Below are positions 1 through 7,059 of a DNA stretch of 7,613 nucleotides, one piece after another. Each line of letters opens with the position of its first letter. Within the stretch, counting starts at the first letter, position 1. Location: the NCBI GenBank assembly GCA_023441105.1, contig JAEZQX010000041.1, positions 1 through 7,613 on the forward strand, read 5' to 3'. Position numbers and translations under genes: made by a program. The stretch is from Pseudomonadota bacterium (lineage in GTDB: Bacteria; Pseudomonadota; Gammaproteobacteria; Burkholderiales; Burkholderiaceae). The notes beneath the pieces are model-generated. The model searched no databases. It saw only the letters and a list, made by a program, of their open reading frames with translations, and was not told the origin of the DNA.

Positions 1-251
1 CCATCGTCTCGAGCTGCGTGCGCGAATGGTGCTGGGACCAGGTGCAGCGCATCGCGGTGGAGGACACCGATGCGCTGACGCAGATCCGCGGCAAGGGCGC
101 CGCCGCCGGCACGCTCGACGCGGCCGAGATCGGCAAGATGCGCGCGCTGGCGCAGAAGACCTGGGAGGAATGGTCGAAGAAGACGCCGCTCGCCAAGAAG
201 GCCTATGACTCGCAGATCGCATGGCTGAAGGCGCTGGGCGTGCTGGCGTGA
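1..251 (+). CDS. TRAP transporter substrate-binding protein DctP, C-terminal part only
   Basis: This is the 3' end of a gene that begins before the window; the reading frame is already open at base 3 (Ile-Val-Ser-Ser-Cys...) and runs to TGA at 249-251, giving about 82 residues. The GTG at 18 is an internal Val codon, not a start. The segment is a helical, charged tail ending in PLAKKAYDSQIAWLKALG, which resembles the last helix of periplasmic DctP proteins of the mannitol/chloroaromatic TRAP group. The family protein captures a small organic acid in the periplasm and hands it to the DctQM membrane pair. The binding pocket lies outside the window, so the substrate cannot be read. Position directly before dctQ and dctM, with a 4-base overlap (GTGA), supports the call more strongly than the short sequence itself. 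Confidence 0.8.
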   Translation, partial: IVSSCVREWCWDQVQRIAVEDTDALTQIRGKGAAAGTLDAAEIGKMRALAQKTWEEWSKKTPLAKKAYDSQIAWLKALGVLA

Positions 252-796
252 GATCGTCGCGCGGCAACGGCGGCCTGGCCGTCTTCTGCCGGTCGGTCGA
301 CCGGCTCAACGCATGGGTCGGCTGGCTGCTCGGCCCGATGATCGTGTTCGTGTCGGCTTCGATCGTCTACGAAGTGGTGTCGCGCGGCGTGTTCAACCAG
401 GCCACCACCTGGGTCAACGAGACGGTGGTCTACGGGTCGTCGGCCGTCTACCTGCTGGTCGGCGGCTATGCGCTGCTGCATCGCCGCCATGTGCGCATCG
501 ACCTGCTGTTCGGGATGATCTCGCCGCGCGCGGCGCATATCCTCGACCTGGTGGCGATGCCCTTCCTCATCGCCTACGCGATGGCGCTGATCATCGCCGG
601 CGGCGAATTCGCCTGGACTTCCTTCCTGCAGTCGGAGGGGACCGGCTCGCCCTGGAACCCGCGGATCTGGCCGGTGAAGATGTGCATTCCGCTCGCCGGC
701 CTGCTGCTGCTGTTGCAGGCCTTCTCGAACCTGTTCCGGGACCTGGGAATGATCGATTCCGCCAGCCGCGAGCCGATCGATGAGCGCGCCGAATGA
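248..796 (+). CDS. TRAP transporter small permease subunit DctQ
   Basis: A membrane protein of 182 residues if started at GTG 248, which overlaps the dctP stop as GTGA. An ATG at 221 in the same frame would add nine residues but lies inside dctP and has no ribosome binding site, so I prefer 248. Four hydrophobic segments are visible at about residues 24-44, 58-78, 97-117 and 140-162, the number usual for DctQ. Typical DctQ features are the WVNETV stretch near residue 55, the HVRIDLL block after the second segment, and GSPWNPRIWPVK before the last one. The latter is characteristic of the longer DctQ proteins of the mannitol/chloroaromatic group. With DctM it forms the sodium- or proton-driven importer in the inner membrane. 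It ends in an ATGA overlap with dctM, implying translational coupling. Confidence 0.93.
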   Translation: MRSSRGNGGLAVFCRSVDRLNAWVGWLLGPMIVFVSASIVYEVVSRGVFNQATTWVNETVVYGSSAVYLLVGGYALLHRRHVRIDLLFGMISPRAAHILDLVAMPFLIAYAMALIIAGGEFAWTSFLQSEGTGSPWNPRIWPVKMCIPLAGLLLLLQAFSNLFRDLGMIDSASREPIDERAE

Positions 797-2109
797 GCAT
801 CGAGACGATCTCCTTGCTGATGGCGGTGTCGTTCGTCGCGCTGCTCGTCATCGGCCTGCCGCTGGCCTTCGCCGCCGGCGCCATCGCCGTCATCTTCGCC
901 CTGGTGCTCTACGGCCCGCCCGGGCTGGCGCTGGTCGTCAGCCGGGTGTTCACGCTGCTCGGCAACAGCGTCCTGGTGGCGGTGCCGTTATTCGTCTTCA
1001 TGGCCTGCCTGCTGGAACGATCGGGCATCGCCGACGACATCTTCAGCGCGGTGACGGCCTGGGCCGGCAACGTGCCGGGGGGACTGGCGGTGGCGGTCAT
1101 CATCACCAGCACGCTGATGGCAGCCATGGTGGGCGTGCTGGGCGCCGAGGTGGTGACCATCGGCATCGTGGCGTTGCCGGCCATGCTGGCTCGCGGCTAC
1201 AAGAAAGACCTCGCGCTTGGCTGCATCTGCGCCGGCGGCGGCCTGTCGACGCTGATCCCGCCGTCGGTGGTGTTCATCCTGTACGGCCTCACCGCGGGCG
1301 TCTCGATCGGCCAGCTCTACATTGCGGGCATCATTCCCGGGCTGATGCTGGCGGCGCTGTACATCGCCTACATCGTGATCCGCGCCTGGCTGAACCCGTC
1401 CATCGCGCCCCGGGCAATGGCAGTCGAGGCATCGCTGCCGTTGCAGCAGAAGGTCGCGCTGCTGGGCAAGCTGGTGCTGCCGGGACTGGTGGTCTTCGTG
1501 GTCCTCGGCTCCCTCTACCTGGGCTGGGCGACGCCGACCGAAGCCGGCGGCGTAGGCGTCGCCGGGGCGGCGCTGGCGGCGATGGTCAAGCGCCGGCTCG
1601 ACTGGCCGGCGGTGCGCCATGCCATCACCGAAACGACCCGCACCACCGCCATGCTGTACTGGCTGTTCTTCGGCTCGTCGGCGCTGATCGGCGTCTACAC
1701 GCTGGCCGGCGGCACGGCGATGATCCAGGGCTTCCTCGAGGCCTTCCCGCTCGGACCGATGGGCGTGCTGCTGATGATCCAGGTGGTCTGGATCGTGCTC
1801 GGCTGCTTCATCGACTGGATCGGGATCCTGCTGCTGACCGCGCCGATCTTCGTGCCGGTGGCCGTCAAGCTGGGCTTCGACCCGATCTGGCTGGGAGTGC
1901 TGTTCTGCATGAACATGCAGATCTCGTACATCTCGCCGCCGTTCGGTCCGGCCGCCTTCTACCTCAAGGGCGTCACGCCTCCGGGAATCACGCTGACCGA
2001 CATCTTCAAGTCGATCTGGCCCTACCTCGGGCTGCAGGTGCTGGCACTGTTCATCGTGATCGCCTTCCCGCAGATCGCCCTGTGGCTGCCGGCCACGATG
2101 GCACGCTAG
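793..2109 (+). CDS. TRAP transporter large permease subunit DctM
   Basis: This 438-residue protein is hydrophobic almost throughout, as expected for the 11-12-helix transport subunit of TRAP systems. Family signatures are clear: LLGNSVLVAVPLFVFMACLLERSG near residue 55, the conserved GGLSTLIPPSVVFILYG around residues 150-166, and YISPPFGPAAFYLKGVTPPG near residue 380, where this subgroup carries its second PP-containing re-entrant loop. It moves the ligand delivered by DctP across the inner membrane using an ion gradient. The start is the ATG of the ATGA overlap with dctQ, so expression is probably coupled. The ATG at 780 belongs to another frame. The subgroup is known to include importers of lactate, 2-oxo acids and aromatic acids, so a monocarboxylate substrate is a reasonable inference, not a demonstrated one. 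Confidence 0.96.
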   Translation: MSIETISLLMAVSFVALLVIGLPLAFAAGAIAVIFALVLYGPPGLALVVSRVFTLLGNSVLVAVPLFVFMACLLERSGIADDIFSAVTAWAGNVPGGLAVAVIITSTLMAAMVGVLGAEVVTIGIVALPAMLARGYKKDLALGCICAGGGLSTLIPPSVVFILYGLTAGVSIGQLYIAGIIPGLMLAALYIAYIVIRAWLNPSIAPRAMAVEASLPLQQKVALLGKLVLPGLVVFVVLGSLYLGWATPTEAGGVGVAGAALAAMVKRRLDWPAVRHAITETTRTTAMLYWLFFGSSALIGVYTLAGGTAMIQGFLEAFPLGPMGVLLMIQVVWIVLGCFIDWIGILLLTAPIFVPVAVKLGFDPIWLGVLFCMNMQISYISPPFGPAAFYLKGVTPPGITLTDIFKSIWPYLGLQVLALFIVIAFPQIALWLPATMAR

Positions 2110-2200
2110 CCGGCATGGACCGAGCAACCGAAACCGGCAGGGTCGCGCGGCACGAGCCGCCGTCCCCGCCGGCACCTACGCTGAACCGAAGGAGAACGAC
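2110..2200 (+). other. dctM-phyH intergenic spacer with strong Shine-Dalgarno
   Basis: The 91-bp gap holds no gene. AAGGAG at 2189-2194 sits six bases before the ATG at 2201 and fixes the phyH start against the second ATG at 2210. A perfect 5-bp hairpin (GCGGC-ACGA-GCCGC, 2147-2160) lies mid-gap without a T-run, so it is not an intrinsic terminator. No convincing promoter is seen, and read-through from dctM is the simplest reading. Confidence 0.6.
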
Positions 2201-3058
2201 ATGACCAGGATGCTGACCGAGGAACAGGTCGCCCGTTTTCGCCGCGAGGGCTACCTGAGTCCGGTGCGGGTGATGAGTGAAGAGGCGGCGCGCGAGGTGC
2301 GCGCCAGGCTCGAGGAATACGAGCGCTCGACCGGCGGACCGCTGCGCGGCGAGCTGCGGCACAAGTCGCACCTGCTCTTCAAGTTCCTCTCCGACGTGGT
2401 GCACCAGCAGAAGATCCTCGACGCGATCGAGGATCTCTACGGCGCCAACCTGCTCTGCTGGACCACCAACTTCTTCATCAAGGAAGGCAATACGCCGGCC
2501 TTCGTCTCCTGGCACCAGGACTCGACCTACTGGGGCCTGTCCTCGCCCGATGTGGTGACCGCCTGGGTGGCGCTCACCGAGAGCAACCAGGCCAACGGCG
2601 CGATGGAGGTGATACCCGGCACGCACCTGATGGACCAGGTGCCGCACCGGGACACGTTCGACGACAACAACCTGCTGTCACGAGGCCAGGAGGTGGCGGT
2701 GGCGGTGGATGCGTCGCAAGCGGTTCGCCTCGACCTGCAGCCCGGCGAGATGTCGCTGCATCACGTGCGCCTGGTGCACGGCTCGCCGCCGAACCCGTCC
2801 AACGACCGCCGCATCGGCTTCGCGATCCGCTACATCCCGACGTCGGTGCGCCAGCTTCACGGCGACGACGCGGCGACACTGGTACGCGGCGTGGACGAAT
2901 TCAACACCTTCGAGCACGAGCCGGTGCCGACCGGGGACCTGCAGCCCGACATGGTCCGCCTGCACAAGGAGCTGACCGAGCGCAACGCGAAGATCCTCTA
3001 TCGCGGCACGCCGATCAAGTCCTACAGCGACTCGGCGGCGCGCGGCGCATTTCGCTGA
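2201..3058 (+). CDS. Phytanoyl-CoA dioxygenase (PhyH) family Fe(II)/2-oxoglutarate-dependent oxygenase
   Basis: A 285-residue soluble enzyme of usual length for the bacterial PhyH family, which hydroxylates a substrate while turning 2-oxoglutarate and oxygen into succinate and CO2. Iron ligands are visible: His105 and Asp107 in the WHQDSTYWG block, and distal His193 in the LVHGSPPNPSNDRR block. Arg204, eleven residues after His193, matches the position of the Arg that binds 2-oxoglutarate in human phytanoyl-CoA hydroxylase. The aspartate is retained, so this should be a hydroxylase and not a halogenase of the SyrB2 kind, where it is Ala. GAMEVIPGTH (133-142) is another family block. The substrate is unknown; PhyH relatives act on ectoine, aminophosphonates and acyl-CoAs. 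It follows the TRAP genes on the same strand, suggesting it acts on the imported compound or something made from it. Its 3' end overlaps glcF tail to tail. Confidence 0.93.
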   Translation: MTRMLTEEQVARFRREGYLSPVRVMSEEAAREVRARLEEYERSTGGPLRGELRHKSHLLFKFLSDVVHQQKILDAIEDLYGANLLCWTTNFFIKEGNTPAFVSWHQDSTYWGLSSPDVVTAWVALTESNQANGAMEVIPGTHLMDQVPHRDTFDDNNLLSRGQEVAVAVDASQAVRLDLQPGEMSLHHVRLVHGSPPNPSNDRRIGFAIRYIPTSVRQLHGDDAATLVRGVDEFNTFEHEPVPTGDLQPDMVRLHKELTERNAKILYRGTPIKSYSDSAARGAFR

Positions 3059-4332
3059 AGCGCCCCGGCGCCTGCGCTGGCGCCTGCGCCCGCGCTCGCG
3101 CCGGCCAGGCGCGCGTCGAGCCACTCGATCCAGTGCATCATCGGCGTAGCGCTGCCGGACTGCAGGTGGGTCAGGCAGCCCATGTTGGCCGACAGGATCA
3201 CCTCCGGACCCGATGACTGCAGCGCATCGAGCTTGCGGTCCCGCAGTTGCCGCGCCAGGACCGGCTGCAGCACCGAATAGGTGCCTGCGGAACCGCAGCA
3301 GAGGTGGGCGTCCGGCACCGGCAGGATTTCGGCACCCCAGGCCGCCAGCAAGCGCTCGACCTCGCCCTTCAATCGCTGGCCGTGCTGCAGCGTGCAGGGC
3401 GGGTGGAAGGCCACCCGGCGTGGAACCGCCATCGGCTCGCCGGCCGGCGGCTGGCGAAGCTTGTCGAGCCGCCCGGGCAGCCATTCGATCAGATCGAAGG
3501 TGGCGGCCGACACCCTGGCGGCCCGCTCGGCATAGGCCGGATCGTTGCGCAGCAGGTGGCCGTATTCCTTGACCATGACACCGCAGCCCGAGGCGTTCAT
3601 GACGATCGCCTCCACCCCGGCTTCGAGGTAAGGCCACCAGGCATCGACGTTGCGCCGGGCATCGTCGAGGCCACCGTCGTGGTCGTTGAGGTGGTAGCGG
3701 ATGGCGCCACAGCAGCCGGAGCCAGGCTCCACCACCGCCTGCACCTCGAGCCGGTCCAGCACACGGGCGGTGGCGGCGTCGATGCCCGGCATCATCGCCC
3801 CCTGCGTGCAGCTGTTGAGCAGCAGGACCTTGGCCAGGTGCGATTCGGCGGGCCATGCGCCGGGCTTGCCCGCCGCGGGCACCTTGCTCCTGAGCCGATC
3901 GGGGAGCAGCGGCCTGACCATCTTGCCGACGCGCATCGCCGGGTCGAACAGCCAGCGGCGGGTGAGCCCTTCGCGCAGCGCCTGGCGCGCCACCTGCTGG
4001 GCGAGCGGCCGCTCGACCCGTTCTTCGACCAGCTTGCGGCCGATATCGACCAGCCGGCCGTAGCGCACCCCCGATGGACAGGTAGTCTCGCAGTTGCGGC
4101 AGGTGAGGCATCGGTCGAGGTGGGTCATCGTGGCCATGGTTGGCCGCTCTCCCTCCATCACCTGCTTCATCAGGTAGATGCGGCCGCGCGGCCCGTCGTT
4201 CTCGTCACCCAGGATCTGATAGGTGGGACAGGTAGCCGTGCAGAAGCCGCAGTGGACGCAGGCGCGCAGGATGGCGTCCGCCTCGATGCCATCGGGCGTG
4301 TTCTTGAACCAGTCGGCGAGTTTCGTTTCCAT
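3022..4332 (-). CDS. glcF: Glycolate oxidase iron-sulfur subunit GlcF
   Basis: This 436-residue protein matches my recollection of E. coli GlcF (about 407 residues) along its length. It carries electrons from the GlcDE flavin part to the respiratory chain. Two complete [4Fe-4S] motifs are present: Cys25, 28, 31 and 35 (CVHCGFCTATCP) and Cys75, 78, 81 and 85 (CLTCRNCETTCP). Two CCG domains follow, with CCG at 207-209 and 345-347, plus the family blocks ASGCG (247-251) and PCTLQH (312-317). The start is well fixed: an in-frame TGA stands immediately before the ATG at 4332. No clear Shine-Dalgarno is seen there; the gene lies 67 bp after glcE. Residues 411-436, beginning with an Ala/Gly/Ser repeat, extend past the usual family end, and the last 12 codons run antisense over the end of phyH. 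Confidence 0.96.
   Translation of the reverse strand: METKLADWFKNTPDGIEADAILRACVHCGFCTATCPTYQILGDENDGPRGRIYLMKQVMEGERPTMATMTHLDRCLTCRNCETTCPSGVRYGRLVDIGRKLVEERVERPLAQQVARQALREGLTRRWLFDPAMRVGKMVRPLLPDRLRSKVPAAGKPGAWPAESHLAKVLLLNSCTQGAMMPGIDAATARVLDRLEVQAVVEPGSGCCGAIRYHLNDHDGGLDDARRNVDAWWPYLEAGVEAIVMNASGCGVMVKEYGHLLRNDPAYAERAARVSAATFDLIEWLPGRLDKLRQPPAGEPMAVPRRVAFHPPCTLQHGQRLKGEVERLLAAWGAEILPVPDAHLCCGSAGTYSVLQPVLARQLRDRKLDALQSSGPEVILSANMGCLTHLQSGSATPMMHWIEWLDARLAGASAGAGASAGAGALQRNAPRAAESL
3067..3084. repeat. GGCGCC inverted/direct repeat at the convergent gene ends
   Basis: The self-complementary hexamer GGCGCC occurs at 3067-3072 and 3079-3084, separated by six bases, and could fold into a 6-bp hairpin on either strand. 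The same stretch is a near-perfect 12-bp tandem duplication (GGCGCCTGCGC followed by T or C). It lies nine bases past the phyH stop and inside the 3' coding part of glcF, where it encodes an Ala/Gly/Ser tail. No T-run follows on either strand, so a terminator role is weak. Confidence 0.4.
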
Positions 4333-4352
4333 TCAGTCGATCGGCGCGGCGT

Positions 4353-4400
4353 TCAGCCGGCAGGCAGCGGGCGACGGCGATCCGGTCGGCGGGCCACCAT
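4353..4400 (-). other. 15-codon open frame between glcE and glcF, coupled to the glcE stop
   Basis: The glcE stop reads TGATG, so an ATG at 4400-4398 overlaps it in the same way that glcE overlaps glcD. The frame encodes 15 residues, MVARRPDRRRPLPAG, and stops at 4355-4353, 20 bases before the glcF ATG. Six of the fifteen residues are Arg. Re-initiating ribosomes could use it to reach glcF, which lacks a visible ribosome binding site. It may equally be chance; nothing shows that the peptide is made or has a function. Confidence 0.2.
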
Positions 4401-5527
4401 CAGAGCCAGTCATACATCCGGCCCGGGTTGAAGATCCGGTTCGGATCGAATTCTTGCTTCAGCCGCAGATGGATCTGCTTGATGGCCGCATCAAGGGGAT
4501 GGAAGCGGGCGACCGTCGCCCGGCTGCCGGCACGAAACAGCGTCGCGCTTCCGCCCACGGCATTGACCAGCTCCCGCAGCGCCTGCGCCGCTGCCTGGTC
4601 ATGCACCGGCACATGCCAGCGCAAGGCGCCGCCCCATTCGATCAGCTGCCGGCCAGCCAGCTCGAGCGGCGGCGTGGCCGGCGGCAGCGACAGGCGCCAC
4701 AGCACCGGCGCATCGGCGAAGAAGTCATGGGTCTGCTCGCGAACCGACTGCCAGAGCGCCGCCGCTCGGTCCGGCTCGAGCCGCTCGCCGCCGAGCCGGG
4801 CGGCTGCGGCATTCACTGCAGCGGCCGCGCCCGACAGGCGAACCCACAGCCGATCGCCTTCCCACAACGTGGCCGAGATGGGCAGCGGCTGGCCACCCCA
4901 CTGGTTGCAACGCCGGATGGCTTCGGCCTCGCCCAGCTCGAGCGCCAGGGTCTGCTCCGCCGCCGGCAGCGGCAGGACCTTGAGCGACACCTCCGCGATC
5001 ACACCCAGCACGCCCAACGACCCCGCCAGCAGCCGCGACACGTCGTAACCGGCGACGTTCTTCATCACCTGACCGCCGAAGCGCAGCACCTCGCCGCGCG
5101 CGGTGAGCAGCGTGGTGCCCAGCACGTAGTCGCGCAACGCGCCGGCAGCCATGCGCCGCGGCCCGGACAGCCCGGCGGCTACCGCGCCGCCGACAGTGGC
5201 CTCGGCGCCGAAATGCGGCGGCTCGAACGGCAGGTATTGCCGCTGCGCCGCCAGCACCTGCTCCAGTTCCGCCAGGGACGTGCCGCAGCGCGCCGTGACC
5301 ACCAGCTCGGTGGGCTCGTAGCTGATGATGCCGCGGTTGCTGCGGCAGTCGAGCCGCGCCACCCCGTCGCCGCCCTCGCCTGCCGGCGCGCCGACCGGCC
5401 GGCCGTAGAACGACTTGCTGCCGCCGCCGACGATGCGCAGCGCCCGCCGCTCATGGTTGGCCGCCACCACCTGCTCGCGCAGCCGCGCCAGCTCCTGCTC
5501 CAGGACAACGTCCGCCGCCGCGCTCAT
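4400..5527 (-). CDS. glcE: Glycolate oxidase FAD-binding subunit GlcE
   Basis: A 375-residue protein agreeing well with what I recall of E. coli GlcE (350 residues). It is the second flavin-type subunit of the membrane-associated glycolate oxidase (glycolate to glyoxylate) and is required together with GlcD and GlcF. Conserved stretches are the N-terminal FAD-binding region with GGGSKSFYGRPV (34-45), RGIISYEPTELVVTAR (65-80), FEPPHFGAEATVGG (101-114), SGPRR (121-125), and RFGGQVMKNVAGYDVSRL (149-166). NPGRMYDWL ends the protein. The frame stays open far upstream into glcD, but homology begins only after the ATG at 5527, which overlaps the glcD stop as TGATG; that start is therefore chosen. 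A proline- and glycine-rich insert around residues 44-56 makes it slightly longer than the E. coli protein. Confidence 0.95.
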   Translation of the reverse strand: MSAAADVVLEQELARLREQVVAANHERRALRIVGGGSKSFYGRPVGAPAGEGGDGVARLDCRSNRGIISYEPTELVVTARCGTSLAELEQVLAAQRQYLPFEPPHFGAEATVGGAVAAGLSGPRRMAAGALRDYVLGTTLLTARGEVLRFGGQVMKNVAGYDVSRLLAGSLGVLGVIAEVSLKVLPLPAAEQTLALELGEAEAIRRCNQWGGQPLPISATLWEGDRLWVRLSGAAAAVNAAAARLGGERLEPDRAAALWQSVREQTHDFFADAPVLWRLSLPPATPPLELAGRQLIEWGGALRWHVPVHDQAAAQALRELVNAVGGSATLFRAGSRATVARFHPLDAAIKQIHLRLKQEFDPNRIFNPGRMYDWL

Positions 5528-7059
5528 CAGAACCGCGGCAGATCGGGAAATGCGAGCCGGCCCTGCTGGACATGCATGCGGCCGTATTCGGCGCAGCGAT
5601 GCAGCGTCGGGATCGCCTTGCCGGGATTGAGCAGCCCCGGCGGATCGAAGGCGCGCTTGACCGCGAAGAAGGCTTCGCGCTCGGCCGCCGAGAACTGCAC
5701 GCACATCGAGTTGATCTTCTCGATGCCCACGCCATGCTCGCCGGTGACGGTGCCGCCCAGCTCGACGCACAGCTCGAGGATCTCGGCGCCGAACAGGTCG
5801 GCCCGCTCCCATTCACCCGGCAGGTTGGCATCGAACAGGATCAGCGGATGCAGGTTGCCGTCGCCGGCATGGAAGACGTTCATGCAGCGCAGGCCGTAGC
5901 GGCGCTCCATGTCGGCGATGGCCAGCAGCATCCGGCCGAGACCCTTGCGCGGAATGGTGCCGTCCATGCAGTAGTAGTCGGGCGAGATCCGTCCGGCCGC
6001 CGGGAAGGCGTTCTTGCGCCCGGACCAGAACCGGAGCCGCTCGGCCTCCGAGCTCGACACGGCCAGGCGGGTGCAACCCGATTCCCGCAGGACCCGTTCC
6101 ATCGCCTCGATCTCCTCGGCGACCTCCTCCGGCGTGCCGTCCGACTCGACCAGCAGGATCGCTTCGGCATCGAGGTCGTAGCCCGCCTTCACGAACGGCT
6201 CGACGGCGCCGGTGGCCTTGCGGTCCATCATCTCCATGCCGGCCGGGACGATGCCGGCGGCGATGATGGCGGCGACCGCATCCCCCGCCTTCTGCACGTC
6301 GTCGAACGACGCCATGATGACGCGCGCGAGCAGCGGCTTCGGAATCAGCCTGACCACGACCTCCGAGATGACGGCCAGCATGCCCTCGGAGCCGACCATC
6401 GCCGCCAGCAGGTCGAGCCCCGGACTGTCGAGGGCCCCCCCGGCGCAGCCGATGGCGCTGCCGAACGTGACCACGTCGCCGTCGATGGTGATGGCGCGCA
6501 CCGAGATCACGTTGTGGACGGTCAAGCCATACTTGAGGCAGTGCACGCCGCCGGAGTTCTCGCTGACGTTGCCGCCGATGGTGCAGGCGATCTGCGACGA
6601 CGGATCCGGTGCGTAGTAGAGGTTGTACGGCGCAGCCGCTTCCGAGATCGCCAGGTTGCGGACCCCCGGCTGCACCCGCGCCGTCCGCGACAACGGATCG
6701 AGCGCGATGATGCGGTTGAAGCGCGCCAGCGACAGCACCAGGCCGGCGGCATGCGGCATGGCGCCACCCGACAGGCCGGTGCCGGCGCCACGCGCCACCA
6801 CCGGCACCTCCAGCTCCCGGCAGACCTTCAGGATGCGGCACACCTGCTGCTCGGTCTCGGGCAGGGCCACCACCATCGGCATCTGCCGAAAGGCGGTGAG
6901 GCCGTCGCATTCATAAGGCCGGACGTCCTCGGCCCGGTACAGCAGCGCCCCGGCGGGCAGGAACTGGCGCAAAGCCGTCACCACCTGCTGCTGGCGGTCT
7001 GCCGCGGGGGGCGAGCGGTCTGCCGCTTGCGGCGCTGACGCGGTGGTTGCTTCCATCAT
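5527..7059 (-). CDS. glcD: Glycolate oxidase FAD-linked catalytic subunit GlcD
   Basis: With the start at 7059 this is a 510-residue flavoprotein (E. coli GlcD has 499), first gene of glcDEF. It catalyses oxidation of glycolate, and often D-lactate, to the 2-oxo acid. The FAD-binding domain shows PYECDGL (48-54), RGAGTGLSGGA (90-100), and PDPSSQIACTIGGNVSENSGG (151-171). The C-terminal domain has GRKNAFPA (347-354), SPDYYCMDGTIPR (359-371), VFHAGDGNLHP (395-405), and GEHGVGIEK (440-448). The last two blocks carry the histidines typical of the active site and metal site in this flavoenzyme family. Starts at 7122 (GTG), 7101 (ATG) and 7056 (ATG) are also open. I prefer 7059 or 7056 because these fit the family N-terminus best; a GGAAG lies upstream at a long spacing. 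Residues 202-208 form a small insert absent from E. coli GlcD. Confidence 0.95.
   Translation of the reverse strand: MMEATTASAPQAADRSPPAADRQQQVVTALRQFLPAGALLYRAEDVRPYECDGLTAFRQMPMVVALPETEQQVCRILKVCRELEVPVVARGAGTGLSGGAMPHAAGLVLSLARFNRIIALDPLSRTARVQPGVRNLAISEAAAPYNLYYAPDPSSQIACTIGGNVSENSGGVHCLKYGLTVHNVISVRAITIDGDVVTFGSAIGCAGGALDSPGLDLLAAMVGSEGMLAVISEVVVRLIPKPLLARVIMASFDDVQKAGDAVAAIIAAGIVPAGMEMMDRKATGAVEPFVKAGYDLDAEAILLVESDGTPEEVAEEIEAMERVLRESGCTRLAVSSSEAERLRFWSGRKNAFPAAGRISPDYYCMDGTIPRKGLGRMLLAIADMERRYGLRCMNVFHAGDGNLHPLILFDANLPGEWERADLFGAEILELCVELGGTVTGEHGVGIEKINSMCVQFSAAEREAFFAVKRAFDPPGLLNPGKAIPTLHRCAEYGRMHVQQGRLAFPDLPRF

Noticed and set aside
780..2204. A long open frame on the + strand (474 codons) overlapping dctM in another frame
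   Set aside because: It is Arg/Gly/His-rich, has no family resemblance, and is a by-product of high G+C codon bias in the clearly real dctM.
2201..3058. PhyH-family halogenase
   Set aside because: The iron-binding Asp of HxD is present (Asp107), whereas Fe/2OG halogenases of the SyrB2 kind replace it with Ala or Gly.
3067..3084. Bidirectional intrinsic terminator between phyH and glcF
   Set aside because: The GGCGCC hairpin is short and has no T-run on either side; kept only as a repeat.
5528..5812. N-terminal extension of glcE to position 5812
   Set aside because: These 95 codons read glcD in another frame, and GlcE homology starts only after the ATG at 5527, which has the TGATG coupling.
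3247..5899. Long + strand open frames (3247-4431 and 4223-5899) opposite glcF and glcE
   Set aside because: Both run antisense to well-recognised genes, with low-complexity Arg/Gln/His-rich translations and no recognisable domain.
5572..7038. A 488-codon + strand frame opposite glcD
   Set aside because: Antisense shadow of glcD; composition is His/Arg/Ala-rich and no motif is visible.
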